In this document: positions 1 to 7,855 of the stretch, one piece after another
Layout: each line of letters begins with the position of its first letter
Numbering within the stretch: the stretch's first letter is position 1
Assembly (NCBI RefSeq): GCF_000282195.1
Contig: NZ_AKJT01000004.1
Span: 40,114 to 104,113 of the forward strand
DNA: 64,000 nt
DNA from: Pseudomonas sp. GM18
GTDB lineage: Bacteria; Pseudomonadota; Gammaproteobacteria; Pseudomonadales; Pseudomonadaceae
Reading direction: 5' to 3'
Made by a program: the position numbers and the translations under genes
Notes under the pieces: model-generated
Seen by the model: the letters and a program-made list of their open reading frames with translations, nothing else
What the model was told of the DNA's origin: nothing
Databases searched by the model: none

Positions 1-848
1 TGGGGGAAAAACTTGAAGAGATTCTGACGTGGGATGGCACGGAAGATATCTTTGCAGACCTGCTTGATCGCTACATCCTGCGTGCAGGTATTTCAGGTGT
101 TCAACCGAAAGTTCTGGTGCCGGAGCAGCAGGAGTCGCGACCACGAATCACCTCGAAAACTTCCGATTTGATCATCAAAAGTGGTCGAGACGAGTTTCCA
201 GGTCTGGCGATCAACGAGTTCCTTTGCATGTCCATCGCCAAGGAAGCGGGCATCCCCGTCCCGGAGTTTTTCCTCTCCGACAATGCCAAGTTGTTTGTGA
301 TGCGTCGTTTTGATCGAGACGATCAATTCAATCCACTTGGCTTCGAGGACATGGCGGCGCTAATGGGGCTTTCAGCCGATCAGAAATACAGCAAAAGCTA
401 TGCAGCAATCGCCAAGGCGATCCGTCTGTTCTGCCCCGTGCAGCATCTGCGATCCTCCCTTGATCAACTCTTCGATAGCGTGGCGCTGAGCTGCATCGTT
501 GGAAATGGCGACGCTCATCTGAAGAATTTTGGCTTACTTTACTCGGAGCCCACGCAACGTGATGCGCACCTGGCACCGGCTTATGACATCGTCAATACCA
601 CGGCTTATATCCCGGAGGATGTATTGGCTCTGGATCTGGCGGGCAACAAGTCAATGTTTGCCTCGCGACAAGGCCTGCTGGAGTTTGCGCAGACATGTGA
701 AGTCACGCATCCGAAGGAGCGTATCCAGGCACTGCTGGCTGCGTTGGAGGTGGTGTTGGAACGCTATCCCCAGCATCGAGAACAGGCACCTCATGTGGTT
801 AGTGCCATCCAAAAAGCGGCGGCGCCATTTGCACTGACTTTTGGGTAG
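1..848 (+). CDS. HipA-like serine/threonine kinase, 5' end outside window
   Basis: The reading frame is open from the window edge, giving about 281 visible residues. It shows the HipA signature SGVQPKVLV near the start, then MRRFDRD, the catalytic-loop motif GNGDAHLKNFGLLY and the metal-binding motif AYDIVNT. Known HipA proteins are kinase toxins that phosphorylate a translation factor such as glutamyl-tRNA synthetase, and are neutralised by a HipB repressor encoded just upstream. Any hipB partner and the N-terminal subdomain lie outside the window. The kinase motifs look intact, so the gene is probably functional. HipA-like kinases also occur as split HipS/HipT systems, which cannot be judged here. 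Confidence 0.85.
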   Translation, partial: GEKLEEILTWDGTEDIFADLLDRYILRAGISGVQPKVLVPEQQESRPRITSKTSDLIIKSGRDEFPGLAINEFLCMSIAKEAGIPVPEFFLSDNAKLFVMRRFDRDDQFNPLGFEDMAALMGLSADQKYSKSYAAIAKAIRLFCPVQHLRSSLDQLFDSVALSCIVGNGDAHLKNFGLLYSEPTQRDAHLAPAYDIVNTTAYIPEDVLALDLAGNKSMFASRQGLLEFAQTCEVTHPKERIQALLAALEVVLERYPQHREQAPHVVSAIQKAAAPFALTFG

Positions 849-1091
849 CAATCCATTTTCGCGGGCTCGACGATAATTCGTTGCTAAGCGTACTCAACAG
901 TAAGTTACACAAAGTGAAACCTTCTGCAGAGTCATGGGCATGCAGTCACACTCAGAACCTAGTCAGCCAGTGGTTTGCTGTGTCAGCAAGGCGTAACACC
1001 GCAATTGGATCTGATTACAAAAAAGCTGGGCGATCATGCAGGACTTAGGCTTCAAGATGTAGCAACGAAGGCAACAGACGGCATCAGCAAA

Positions 1092-1124
1092 AAAATGGGC
1101 GACCTCAATGAGGTCGCCCATTTT
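1092..1124. terminator. Hairpin terminator, bidirectional
   Basis: A near-perfect stem built on ATGGGCGACCTCA and its complement is flanked by A-rich sequence on the left and T-rich sequence on the right. It lies between the HipA-like gene and the convergent small gene, so it can end both transcripts. I see nothing else in the roughly 330 bases between these two genes. Confidence 0.7.
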
Positions 1125-1182
1125 GTTTTTCTACGCGGAAATCTGCGTCTGTTGCCGTCGCTCAATCAACGAGCGCGATCAC

Positions 1183-1551
1183 TCAATGCAAGACAGGAGG
1201 CGTGTCTACGGCCACCGACGCGTTCGGATCGAGGTTATCCCGCGCCCGGTTGACCAAAAGCTCGGTCAGCATCGTCAACTGCTGAAGCGCCAGTGCCACA
1301 TTGCGCTGTGGGCCTTCGAGCTGGTTGGCAAAGTCCAACGTCATGACGTTGAGGGACGCCAGGGTTTCGCTGGCGTGAGCGAGCAGGGTGGGCATGTCGA
1401 CGTCGGGGCGGACGCTGAAGATGTTCCTGTTCAGGTTGCGCCGACGGGCGCTGACGGCGCGTTCGGTGGTTTTGGGCTGTTGTGTCGGGTCGAGGGTTTC
1501 AGGCTGTGAAGTGGCCGGATTTTTCAGTGGGATTCGGGTGATCTTTTTCAT
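1183..1551 (-). CDS. Small DUF6124-type protein (copy A)
   Basis: A 122-residue soluble protein starting MKKITRIPLKNP. The central core, roughly residues 45-105, carries RPDVDMPTLLAHASETL, then NVMTLDFANQLEG and QRNVALALQQL, and is predicted mostly helical. I recognise the pattern as the small Pseudomonas family annotated DUF6124; its function is not known to me. It is a clear paralogue of the gene at 4863-5237, with the same start, core and length. Both genes share a 114-nt upstream block (see repeats), which suggests common control or a shared origin by duplication. A GGA lies 8 bases before the ATG as a weak ribosome site. Confidence 0.7.
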   Translation of the reverse strand: MKKITRIPLKNPATSQPETLDPTQQPKTTERAVSARRRNLNRNIFSVRPDVDMPTLLAHASETLASLNVMTLDFANQLEGPQRNVALALQQLTMLTELLVNRARDNLDPNASVAVDTPPVLH

Positions 1552-1586
1552 AAGGGCGTTCCATAGGTTTAGGGATCCTTACGTAA

Positions 1587-1700
1587 TTTCGGCTTGTTAA
1601 AACCATCCGCAGGGTCGCAGCGAAGGGTGAAGACTATCTTCCAGAAATGTTGTTCGCCAGTTCATGGGAGTCGCTACAGGTTGCGGGAAATTTCCCAGGA
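1587..1700 (-). repeat. Conserved 114-nt upstream block, copy A
   Basis: This block aligns without gaps to 5433-5546; by hand I count 78 identical bases of 114. Each copy lies upstream of a DUF6124-type gene (36 bases before copy A, 196 before copy B). The strongest identity is at the distal end, around the palindromic GGGAAATTTCC. It may be a promoter or leader element shared by the family. On the minus strand it would precede the gene at 1183-1551. Confidence 0.6.
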
Positions 1701-1778
1701 TGACGTGGCTCTAATCTGTCAGAGAAATCCTTTTTCACTACTTTTGGCCCTGAGCAACCGCCGTGCCGTCTCAGTCGC

Positions 1779-2819
1779 TCAGTGTTTGTGCCTGTGATGG
1801 ATATCGGGAAAGTGCGGATGACTGTGTTTAATGGGCGCGTGGTCGTGTAAATGGCTATGAGGTTGAGTGCCGTCCCACTCAAAGGCATGTTCATGTTGAT
1901 GGTGCTCATCATGAATATGCGGATGGTCATGTGTTTGCGGATCGTGTTGGTGTTCGTGAGAATGGCTCTCGGTCAGGTGTATCCAGACGCCAACCCCCAT
2001 CAAGCCTGCAGCCACCAAAAACACCCACGTCACTGCTTCGCCTAACAACAGGATTGAAATAGCGGCCCCCAAGAACGGTGCTGTAGAGAAGTACGCACCT
2101 GTGCGCGCTGTTCCAAGCCCCCGCAAAGCCAAAACGAATAGCACCAGGCTAACGCCATATCCTAAAAAGCCTACGAGTAGCGTTGGCCCCAGTAGAGACC
2201 ATTCAGGGAGATGCATGCCAAGCGCAATCCCTAAAGCACAGTTGACGACCCCGGCGACCAATCCTTTGATGCCTGCGATGAACAATGCATCCGATGCGGA
2301 AACCTTCCGGGTAAGGTTGTTATCGATGGCCCAACAAAAACATGCAATGGCTACTGCGACCGGGCCAATCCAACCATGGATCTGTGCGGAAGTTTGAGGC
2401 CAGCCCAAGAGAATGCCGCCGGCAACGATTGCGATCATTCCAGCGACGATCCGCCGGTCGGCGTTCTCCTTGAACACCATCCAGGCAAGCAGGGCGGTTA
2501 ACACCGCCTCAAGGTTTAGCAACAGCGAAGCAGTGGTAGCTGATGTGAGGGTAAGGCCGAACATTAGAGACACCGGCCCCAGCACGCCGCCGAACGCGAT
2601 AGCGCCAACGAGCCATGGCCATTCGGATATTGATAAGCCGACAGGCTGCCAGCCGCGATCACGGATCAGCCTGGTGACTGTTAGGCCCAAGCCGCTTCCC
2701 AGGTAAAGCAAGCCTGCGAGCAAGACGGGTGAGACATTCAGCCCCAGGACCTTGGCAAGCGGTGTGCTGGCACCAAACAGCGCTGCAGCCCCCAAGGCGT
2801 ATGAAACGCTTTTGTTCAT
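1779..2819 (-). CDS. EamA/DMT-family permease with histidine-rich C-terminal tail
   Basis: A 346-residue drug/metabolite-transporter superfamily protein. About ten hydrophobic segments over residues 1-280 form two EamA halves. After the last membrane segment (near VGVWIHLTES) comes a tail of about 66 residues with roughly 24 histidines in HxH patterns, ending in HHRHKH. Such tails bind divalent metals in other transporters, so Ni, Co or Zn sensing or export is possible, but the substrate cannot be read from sequence. Two ATG codons lie in tandem. I chose the second because GGAAAAG sits at better spacing. No metal regulator is adjacent. Confidence 0.8.
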   Translation of the reverse strand: MNKSVSYALGAAALFGASTPLAKVLGLNVSPVLLAGLLYLGSGLGLTVTRLIRDRGWQPVGLSISEWPWLVGAIAFGGVLGPVSLMFGLTLTSATTASLLLNLEAVLTALLAWMVFKENADRRIVAGMIAIVAGGILLGWPQTSAQIHGWIGPVAVAIACFCWAIDNNLTRKVSASDALFIAGIKGLVAGVVNCALGIALGMHLPEWSLLGPTLLVGFLGYGVSLVLFVLALRGLGTARTGAYFSTAPFLGAAISILLLGEAVTWVFLVAAGLMGVGVWIHLTESHSHEHQHDPQTHDHPHIHDEHHQHEHAFEWDGTQPHSHLHDHAPIKHSHPHFPDIHHRHKH

Positions 2820-3092
2820 CATCTTTTCCGTAGCAAAAGGTATTGTTGAGAAACACGATACCCGCCACGCATGGATAGTGCATTGAATCGCATCGGGTGG
2901 CTGAAAAACTGGCGGGGCCCCTGAAGAATACCTGAGCGCGCGGGGGCGCAAATCCGCGAGATCTTGGTAGCGACAGTTTCTACAGCTTATGACCTCTTAC
3001 TTTGTTCCTTTGAAGGCTCGAATTTTACCCTCGACAAGCGCTACCCTTTCTTGCTTTTTTACGCTCATCTTACGGGCAAGAGATGCGAAAAA

Positions 3093-4247
3093 TTAAGGAC
3101 TCTCCAGAGGTTCGGGTATGAAACCCTGTTCTCTCAGAGACTTGATTACACCTCGGATCAGGTAATTGTTTGAAAACCCGATTGTGTACTGTCTGGCTCC
3201 AGGATTAAGTGGAAGGAGCATTCCTTGATCGACAAGCTTTTTGATCAGATACGTTCTTTGATTGCTCGACTGATTGGGAAGTACGGCTGCCACATCGGCC
3301 GACTTCACGACTTTCGATTTTATTGCAATCGACAGCACCGACTCTTCTGTCTCGGTGATCCACTTTCTCTCCCTTGCAAAGGCGACGGCAGGAACGAGAA
3401 TGTACTTGGTGAGATAGGAGTATTTAGTAAGGCGATCTACCTTTTCTAGCTCGTCGCGAATGCCTTCAAGCACATATGTACACCACGCCTCCAAGCCTTC
3501 CTTTGTACCTTTGTCGGCAGTGGCAAGCATTGAGTAATATCGTTCACGGTCGTTGCAAAACACGGCTGTAGGATTCAATACCCTTCCTCCTGTGCTCACG
3601 TTGAATCCGTATTTCATTAGGAGAGCATAGGTGAGCAGCCTTACCACCCGGCCATTGCCGTTACCAAAGGGGTATATCCATCCAAGTCTGTGATGTGCCA
3701 GTGCAACCTTCATGAGGTCATATTTTGGAGAGTCTTCGCGATTCACGAACTCCACCAGTTCCTGCATATAAGCTTGGACCTGGATGAAATCGGGAGGCAG
3801 GTGCTCAGATTGGGATATGCGAACGGCTCCACCGCGGTAAGCTCCAGGCGTTTTGTCACCCTCTCTCTGCAGATCATTCACGGTCATTGCGTGCAACTCT
3901 CTGATTGTCTGCTCTGTCAGAGGGACGCCGAGCTCCATGACCTGTTCGATGTAATCCATCGCTTTTTCAATGTTGGCCACTTCGCGCAATTGATCTGTAT
4001 CTTGCGCCGTGCCTTCCACCTTGCTCTCTATGTAATCAGCCAGGGTCGTATGATTGCCCTCGATACGAGCAGAGCCAAGGCTTTCAAGAGTGTGAAAAAG
4101 CGATTTGAGCTGATAGAACACCTGCGGAGGTGTGTCACCCTCAAGCCTCAGACGCCTTAGGTGCTCTAGCTCGCTCAGGACATCAACTAGATCAGAGTCG
4201 AAGGATGGATTGAGAAGCTCAAGGTCGTGATGGATAAACGTAGGCAT
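3093..4247 (-). CDS. Fic-domain protein with Tyr in place of catalytic His
   Basis: A 384-residue protein. Residues 59-65, SARIEGN, match the N-terminal inhibitory helix motif [ST]xxxE[GN] of class II Fic proteins. The Fic core follows, with AYRGGAVRI near 136-144 and the active-site loop [14 protein letters not shown] at 190-203. The canonical loop is HPFx[DE]GNGRxxR, so the catalytic His is Tyr192 and the acidic metal ligand is Asn196. The codon is TAC, one transition away from CAC. The C-terminal third (about residues 310-375) looks like a winged-helix DNA-binding region. Known Fic enzymes transfer AMP or other nucleotides to target proteins. Here transfer activity is doubtful, and a regulatory role is as likely. 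Confidence 0.85.
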   Translation of the reverse strand: MPTFIHHDLELLNPSFDSDLVDVLSELEHLRRLRLEGDTPPQVFYQLKSLFHTLESLGSARIEGNHTTLADYIESKVEGTAQDTDQLREVANIEKAMDYIEQVMELGVPLTEQTIRELHAMTVNDLQREGDKTPGAYRGGAVRISQSEHLPPDFIQVQAYMQELVEFVNREDSPKYDLMKVALAHHRLGWIYPFGNGNGRVVRLLTYALLMKYGFNVSTGGRVLNPTAVFCNDRERYYSMLATADKGTKEGLEAWCTYVLEGIRDELEKVDRLTKYSYLTKYILVPAVAFARERKWITETEESVLSIAIKSKVVKSADVAAVLPNQSSNQRTYLIKKLVDQGMLLPLNPGARQYTIGFSNNYLIRGVIKSLREQGFIPEPLESP

Positions 4248-4324
4248 ATGGAAGAATATCTCAAAACGGCCGAAAAATTATCTTGAAGGAATCCCGGGAA
4301 ACGCCCGTAATTAACGGTCTACGC

Positions 4325-4338
4325 TTAGCATACGCTAA
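4325..4338. promoter_or_regulatory. Small inverted repeat upstream of the Fic gene
   Basis: TTAGC and GCTAA flank ATAC, about 80 bases upstream of the Fic start codon. A related CGCTAAG lies about 30 bases further upstream. It could be an operator for the Fic protein's own winged-helix domain. This is a weak inference from position only. Confidence 0.3.
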
Positions 4339-4494
4339 ACATTATCTTAAATTCGGCTGTGCGCTAAGTGAAGTCGGGCGAAAAATTAAGTGAGATATCT
4401 CGTTGGTTGGCGGGGGTTCAGCGATTCTTGAGCAGTTTCACTTCCCTGACCTCCGATGCTCAAGCGTTCAGAACATCTCTACCCGCTCAAATCC

Positions 4495-4533
4495 AAAAAA
4501 GGCACCTGCGATATTCTCGTCAGGTGCCTTTTT
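4495..4533. terminator. Bidirectional hairpin terminator
   Basis: A-run, GGCACCTG, a 12-base loop, CAGGTGCC and T-run form a textbook bidirectional terminator. It ends the leftward transcript of the small genes at 4570-5237. The rest of the 320-base gap to the Fic gene holds only the small inverted repeat. Confidence 0.8.
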
Positions 4534-4569
4534 GTGTTGGGGTAGCGGCATTTTCCTATGCTGGCTTCG

Positions 4570-4827
4570 TTATAACGCCGAAGCCTGCATCTGTAACCTT
4601 CGCCCCACCACATCCAGCAAATCGCAACCATCGCGCAACGAAGTCACCAACACCCGCGCCAGCTCACTGTGAACGCCTTCGCTTACAGCGAAGCTCTCCA
4701 GCAATTGAGTCGCGGTGCGGATGCGGTAGGCCGCCGTCTCATGCAGCACATCCAGCGGCGCTTCGGTGTCGATCAGCAGCGACGCGATAGTGCAGTCGAT
4801 GCCGGTGATCGGCATGTATCGATCCAT
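4570..4827 (-). CDS. Small hypothetical protein downstream of DUF6124 copy B
   Basis: An 85-residue protein, probably all-helical, beginning MDRYMPITGID. A perfect GGAGG lies 7 bases before the ATG. It follows the DUF6124-type gene by 35 bases on the same strand and is probably cotranscribed with it. Similar small helical proteins (DUF3077-like) often accompany DUF6124 genes in Pseudomonas, but I cannot assign a family with certainty. No membrane segment or known motif is visible. Confidence 0.6.
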   Translation of the reverse strand: MDRYMPITGIDCTIASLLIDTEAPLDVLHETAAYRIRTATQLLESFAVSEGVHSELARVLVTSLRDGCDLLDVVGRRLQMQASAL

Positions 4828-4862
4828 GACAAAACCTCCATTCGATCAACGAGCGTGATCAC

Positions 4863-5237
4863 TCAGTGGCAGACGGGCGTGACCGCCGGCAGGGGAGAGT
4901 CGAGGTTATCCAGTGCTCGATTGATCAACATCTCGGCCAGCACGGCCAATTGCTGCATCGCCAATGCCACGTTGCGATGCGAACCTTCGAGCTGGTCGGC
5001 CAGATCGGTGGTCATGACGTTCAGGGAGGCCAGGGTTTCGCTGGCGTGAGCGAGCAGGGTGGGTGTGTCGACGTCGGGGAGGATGGTGAAAACATGGCTC
5101 ACGGGATCGGGCTGTTTCGGGTTGCGCAAGCGGGCGCTGACGGCGCGTTGGGTGGCTTTGGAGAGTTGGGTCAGGTCGAGGGTTTCGGGTTCTGAAGGGA
5201 TATCGGTTTCTGGAGGGTTGGGGGTGATCTTCTTCAT
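4863..5237 (-). CDS. Small DUF6124-type protein (copy B)
   Basis: A 124-residue paralogue of the protein at 1183-1551. It shares the MKKIT start, then LPDVDTPTLLAHASETL, NVMTTDLADQLEG and RNVALAMQQL. AGGAG lies 8 bases before the ATG. The two copies bracket the EamA and Fic genes, as if a duplication had been followed by insertion, or as if two related units had arrived separately. Function unknown. Confidence 0.7.
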   Translation of the reverse strand: MKKITPNPPETDIPSEPETLDLTQLSKATQRAVSARLRNPKQPDPVSHVFTILPDVDTPTLLAHASETLASLNVMTTDLADQLEGSHRNVALAMQQLAVLAEMLINRALDNLDSPLPAVTPVCH

Positions 5238-5432
5238 GGTGGAGCTCCTGCGTTGTTTGGAGGAGCTGCCAACACCCTGCTGTCAAACAGTATTGGGTGG
5301 CAGCTGTACGCGGGTTGACAGACCGGAAACGCAGGAAACCGGTGCATCCGAAGATGCCCCTCGCACAGCCGCCATGAAAAAGCTGCATGCGCGTAAGCAT
5401 GCCGTTTTATCAGGAAGAGTGGAAGTTTCCGG

Positions 5433-5546
5433 TTTCAGCCTGTCAAAGCCGATCGCTGATTTGCAGCGACACCTGAAGGCTATCCTCGACGAGCAGCGCC
5501 CGCTAGTTCATGGAAGGCGATACGTTTTGAGGGAAATTTCCTAGGA
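5433..5546 (-). repeat. Conserved 114-nt upstream block, copy B
   Basis: Gap-free match to 1587-1700, about 68% identical by hand count, ending in the same GGGAAATTTCC-type palindrome plus AGGA. It lies about 200 bases upstream of DUF6124 copy B, with non-matching sequence in between. Confidence 0.6.
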
Positions 5547-5669
5547 CGGAGTGGGGTGTCAGCCAGAATTGTTTTTTTGAAGGAGGTTCTGGGTTTGTCG
5601 TGGCGTTTGAGGGGGGCGACGCTGAGCAGGGAGGGTGCCGATGAGTGTTTGGATGCCAAACCCCAGATG

Positions 5670-5700
5670 CAACAAAGCCCGCACTTGGCGGGCTTTGTTG
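5670..5700 (-). terminator. Perfect 13-bp hairpin downstream of ssrA-like remnant and Panacea pair
   Basis: CAACAAAGCCCGC, a 5-base loop and the exact complement form the stem. It follows the ssrA-like fragment by about 11 bases on the minus strand, just as a terminator follows the intact ssrA. It could be the original ssrA terminator left behind by island insertion, and it may now end the leftward Panacea operon. The 560-base gap from 5237 to 5801 otherwise contains only the 114-nt block and the att-like sequence. Confidence 0.6.
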
Positions 5701-5711
5701 GCTTCGATTGG

Positions 5712-5727
5712 GCCGGGGGGATTTGAA
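5712..5727 (-). repeat. Putative attachment-site copy of the ssrA 3' end
   Basis: Sixteen bases, GCCGGGGGGATTTGAA, are identical to 20440-20455 and lie in the same orientation. In ssrA they cover the T-loop and acceptor region, the part tyrosine recombinases commonly use as attB. Flanking bases diverge on both sides. This would be the left end of a 14.7-kb island. A remnant of another tRNA gene is the main alternative. Confidence 0.5.
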
Positions 5728-5800
5728 TTCTCCGGCTAACCCTTTGATTTTAAGAGTTTTAGCGTAGAAACTGTCATATTCCTATCATTCTACGGGCAGG

Positions 5801-6211
5801 TTAACCGTGATCGTAGAGTGTGTATGCCCGATCTACCCAAAGAACGTGGAAAATTCTGCCGAATCGAAACCCGACCATCGGAGCCTTTCCGATGGCCCGA
5901 AATGCTATCAGATGTACATCCTCTGTGACGACTGCTGGAACAGGCGCCTTGAGGGATGTGCGGGCGATGATTTCGTAGCCCAACCCGTGCCTAGGAGCCT
6001 GTCTAAGCTGTTGCCAAGTGAGCTGGCTCAAGCTGCGAAGCTTGCCCAGAACACCGCCGCGCTCTTCGGCTGAGCAGTCACTGACGCAGTAGCCTTGCTG
6101 CAAATATTCAAACGAGAAAATCGGAGGCTTTAGGTCGGGATTGTCGACCTGCTCGGTACGCTCCTTCAGCATCTGACTTTGCTTTGGTGCTCTGTCCCTG
6201 AGTCGTCCCAT
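5801..6211 (-). CDS. Hypothetical protein paired with Panacea antitoxin (candidate toxin)
   Basis: A 136-residue soluble protein. The last 35 residues contain KAPMVGFRFGRIFHVLWVDR and finish TLYDHG, a pattern of short beta strands of the sort seen in small single-domain enzymes. I do not recognise a named family. It starts 15 bases after the Panacea gene, with AGGGAG as ribosome site. Panacea-domain (PanA) antitoxins are known to be encoded beside very diverse toxins, so a toxin role is a reasonable inference from context. No catalytic residues can be assigned. Confidence 0.6.
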   Translation of the reverse strand: MGRLRDRAPKQSQMLKERTEQVDNPDLKPPIFSFEYLQQGYCVSDCSAEERGGVLGKLRSLSQLTWQQLRQAPRHGLGYEIIARTSLKAPVPAVVTEDVHLIAFRAIGKAPMVGFRFGRIFHVLWVDRAYTLYDHG

Positions 6212-6226
6212 GAGCCTGCTCCCTTT

Positions 6227-6670
6227 TTATTTGACTAAATCCTTGAAGAAAACTTGCATCTCGTCTTTTGGAATCTCAAGGTTCAAAGCGCCAGCCTTGA
6301 AGTTGTTCTTCCAGGGAGCCTCTTCATGGGTCATTTCTCGTAGTCGCCACGCAGAATATTGACCATAGATCTGTTGAACCTCATTCAGTAGGTCAATTTG
6401 CTCCGCGGAGAAAACTTCTGCGTCGAAGTCGGTAGGGAAGGGGATGCTTCCACTTCCATGATGCTTATAGTGATGATAAACCGATGGCACCACTGGGCCA
6501 TGAGTCCATGCTTCGATTTTTTCGTCAAAAAGGGGGCTGCCAAAGACTGCGAGGTGAAACCCCTGTGCGTAATAGACGAGCTTTTGAAGCTTCAGGTTAG
6601 ACACAAGATCGCCTGCATCTTCATTCGCTTGAGCGAGGAAAAATTTCGCCGCGTCGATAGAGCTGGGCAT
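6227..6670 (-). CDS. Panacea-domain protein (SocA/GepA-like), probable antitoxin
   Basis: A 147-residue protein with the Panacea signature: NLKLQKLVYYAQGFHLA at about 24-40, then EAWTHGPVVPSVYHHYK at about 53-69, and a C-terminal helical part with WRLREMTHEEAPW. The family includes the phage GepA protein and the SocA proteolytic adaptor. It is established as the antitoxin half of PanAT toxin-antitoxin pairs. A strong GGAGG precedes the ATG by 4 bases. The next gene on the same strand is the likely partner. The pair lies inside the proposed ssrA island, a usual setting for such modules. Confidence 0.85.
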   Translation of the reverse strand: MPSSIDAAKFFLAQANEDAGDLVSNLKLQKLVYYAQGFHLAVFGSPLFDEKIEAWTHGPVVPSVYHHYKHHGSGSIPFPTDFDAEVFSAEQIDLLNEVQQIYGQYSAWRLREMTHEEAPWKNNFKAGALNLEIPKDEMQVFFKDLVK

Positions 6671-6735
6671 ATGACCTCCAAGTCAAAGTCCTGTGAATAC
6701 GCATGTATAGCATGCGAAAGCTAAACGGTCGCTGA

Positions 6736-6915
6736 TTATCCGCTTGACTTGGAAGAAGTCAATTGACCTCCGTCTGGTTTGTGCCAGAGCCTTTCAGCCT
6801 TCGATCCCGCCCCGATGTCAGCAGTCGGCATCCATCGCCCGTGGACCCTAGCAATCATCGTCCAGTCGGTATGCCCCATCTGCTTGGCTACCCACATTGG
6901 ATGCTCTCCTGCGGA
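6736..6915 (-). pseudogene. Tyrosine recombinase (phage integrase) C-terminal remnant
   Basis: About 60 residues match the C-terminus of integrases: SAGEHPMWVAKQMGHTDW, then ARVHGRWM, then GSKAERLW. The usual form is ARVYGRWM, so the catalytic Tyr is His here (CAC). Everything N-terminal of SAGEHP, including the Arg-rich catalytic boxes, is missing. In its place the sequence changes to an unrelated small gene. This is a dead integrase and marks past mobility of the region. Confidence 0.75.
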
Positions 6916-6943
6916 CCTTTCCAGGCCATACCGCTGCATTGAG

Positions 6944-7222
6944 TCACCGGGCACTTCTTCGATCCACTGCTTCAATAAAGGGCTCTACCTCTGCCGTGGT
7001 GTACCTGTTGGCATCATAGACAAAATAGAGATAGCCCTGGTTTGTGACGTTCAAATAGGACTTCGTCGCGTGGATGCCTTCGTAGACGGAAAGCACCTTT
7101 ATCACTCGGTCACAATATGGAACGGCGGACGATAAGGTTCCCTCTATCACCGCATATCCATGCAGCCGGACAGAATCGGCGGCGTTGTACACGTTTTCAG
7201 ACTGCTGAAAAATCCGCGTCAT
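6944..7222 (-). CDS. Small hypothetical protein
   Basis: A 92-residue protein starting MTRIFQQSENVYNA, with GGAG 6 bases before the ATG. No membrane segment, signal peptide or known motif is visible. The composition (several Tyr and Val) suggests a small alpha/beta fold. It ends just before the integrase remnant, so its C-terminus may have been set by the same rearrangement. Function unknown. Confidence 0.5.
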   Translation of the reverse strand: MTRIFQQSENVYNAADSVRLHGYAVIEGTLSSAVPYCDRVIKVLSVYEGIHATKSYLNVTNQGYLYFVYDANRYTTAEVEPFIEAVDRRSAR

Positions 7223-7301
7223 GCGCTCTCCTGATGTGGTGGCGAAGTCGATTTTAATGGTTTAAGGACTGCTTGGAGTGGCTGCTTCAGATGGAGCGCT
7301 A

Positions 7302-7649
7302 TCAGTTTCTCGGAGCGGAGACCCGTGGCTTCAGATCTAGGGACAGCTTCTCACTTCCCTTTCGGAAAAGCTTCGCCAGACCCTCAAGCCAATTTGCAAC
7401 TGCGTCGGCAGCGGCTGGCCGGCTTTCTGGTTCCCAAGACATCACATACTCTTCGAGTAGATCCTGGAAATCCACGCCCGTGCCAGCTTGATGTAAGAGG
7501 TTGAGCAGTGGCGAGTGATCCGGGAGACCGCTCCCAATTGCGGCGTCCACAATATTCGTCGTGTCTATGCAGATAAAAGGACGCACGCCCTCTTCATCCG
7601 CGAGCTGGTCGGGAACTTCAAGCGTGACGCCGATCTTTCCGGAAAGCAT
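7302..7649 (-). CDS. Hypothetical protein
   Basis: A 115-residue soluble protein, MLSGKIGVTLEVPDQL, ending PRVSAPRN. I chose this ATG because AAAGGA lies 6 bases upstream; longer starts at 7700 or beyond have no ribosome site. The sequence is acidic in its first half and basic near the end. No motif is recognised. It may belong to the remnant mobile-element cargo with the Panacea pair. Confidence 0.5.
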   Translation of the reverse strand: MLSGKIGVTLEVPDQLADEEGVRPFICIDTTNIVDAAIGSGLPDHSPLLNLLHQAGTGVDFQDLLEEYVMSWEPESRPAAADAVANWLEGLAKLFRKGSEKLSLDLKPRVSAPRN

Positions 7650-7740
7650 GGCCATTCCTTTGGTGATGAGGTAGGTGGCAGCCCGCGCCAACGCTGTCAT
7701 TAAGCTAGCATAACCGAGCCAAAACCACCCATTCAGGCAC

Positions 7741-7780
7741 AAAAAAGGCACTTGCGATAATCGCTAAGTGCCTAATTTTT
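7741..7780 (-). terminator. Terminator of the left LysR gene
   Basis: On the minus strand, AGGCACTT pairs with AAGTGCCT around an inner GCGAT/ATCGC stem and is followed by six T. It lies 75 bases past the stop codon of the LysR gene. Confidence 0.75.
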
Positions 7781-7855
7781 AATGTTTATTTTGTGGGTTT
7801 GGGTAATTTGAATCTGGTCGGTATGCTATTGATTAATAGCATTCGCGACAGTGCT

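Noticed and set aside
975..1509. Overlapping plus-strand frames opposite DUF6124 copy A
   Set aside because: They span a terminator hairpin and run antisense to a gene with a clear paralogue. No ribosome site was seen.
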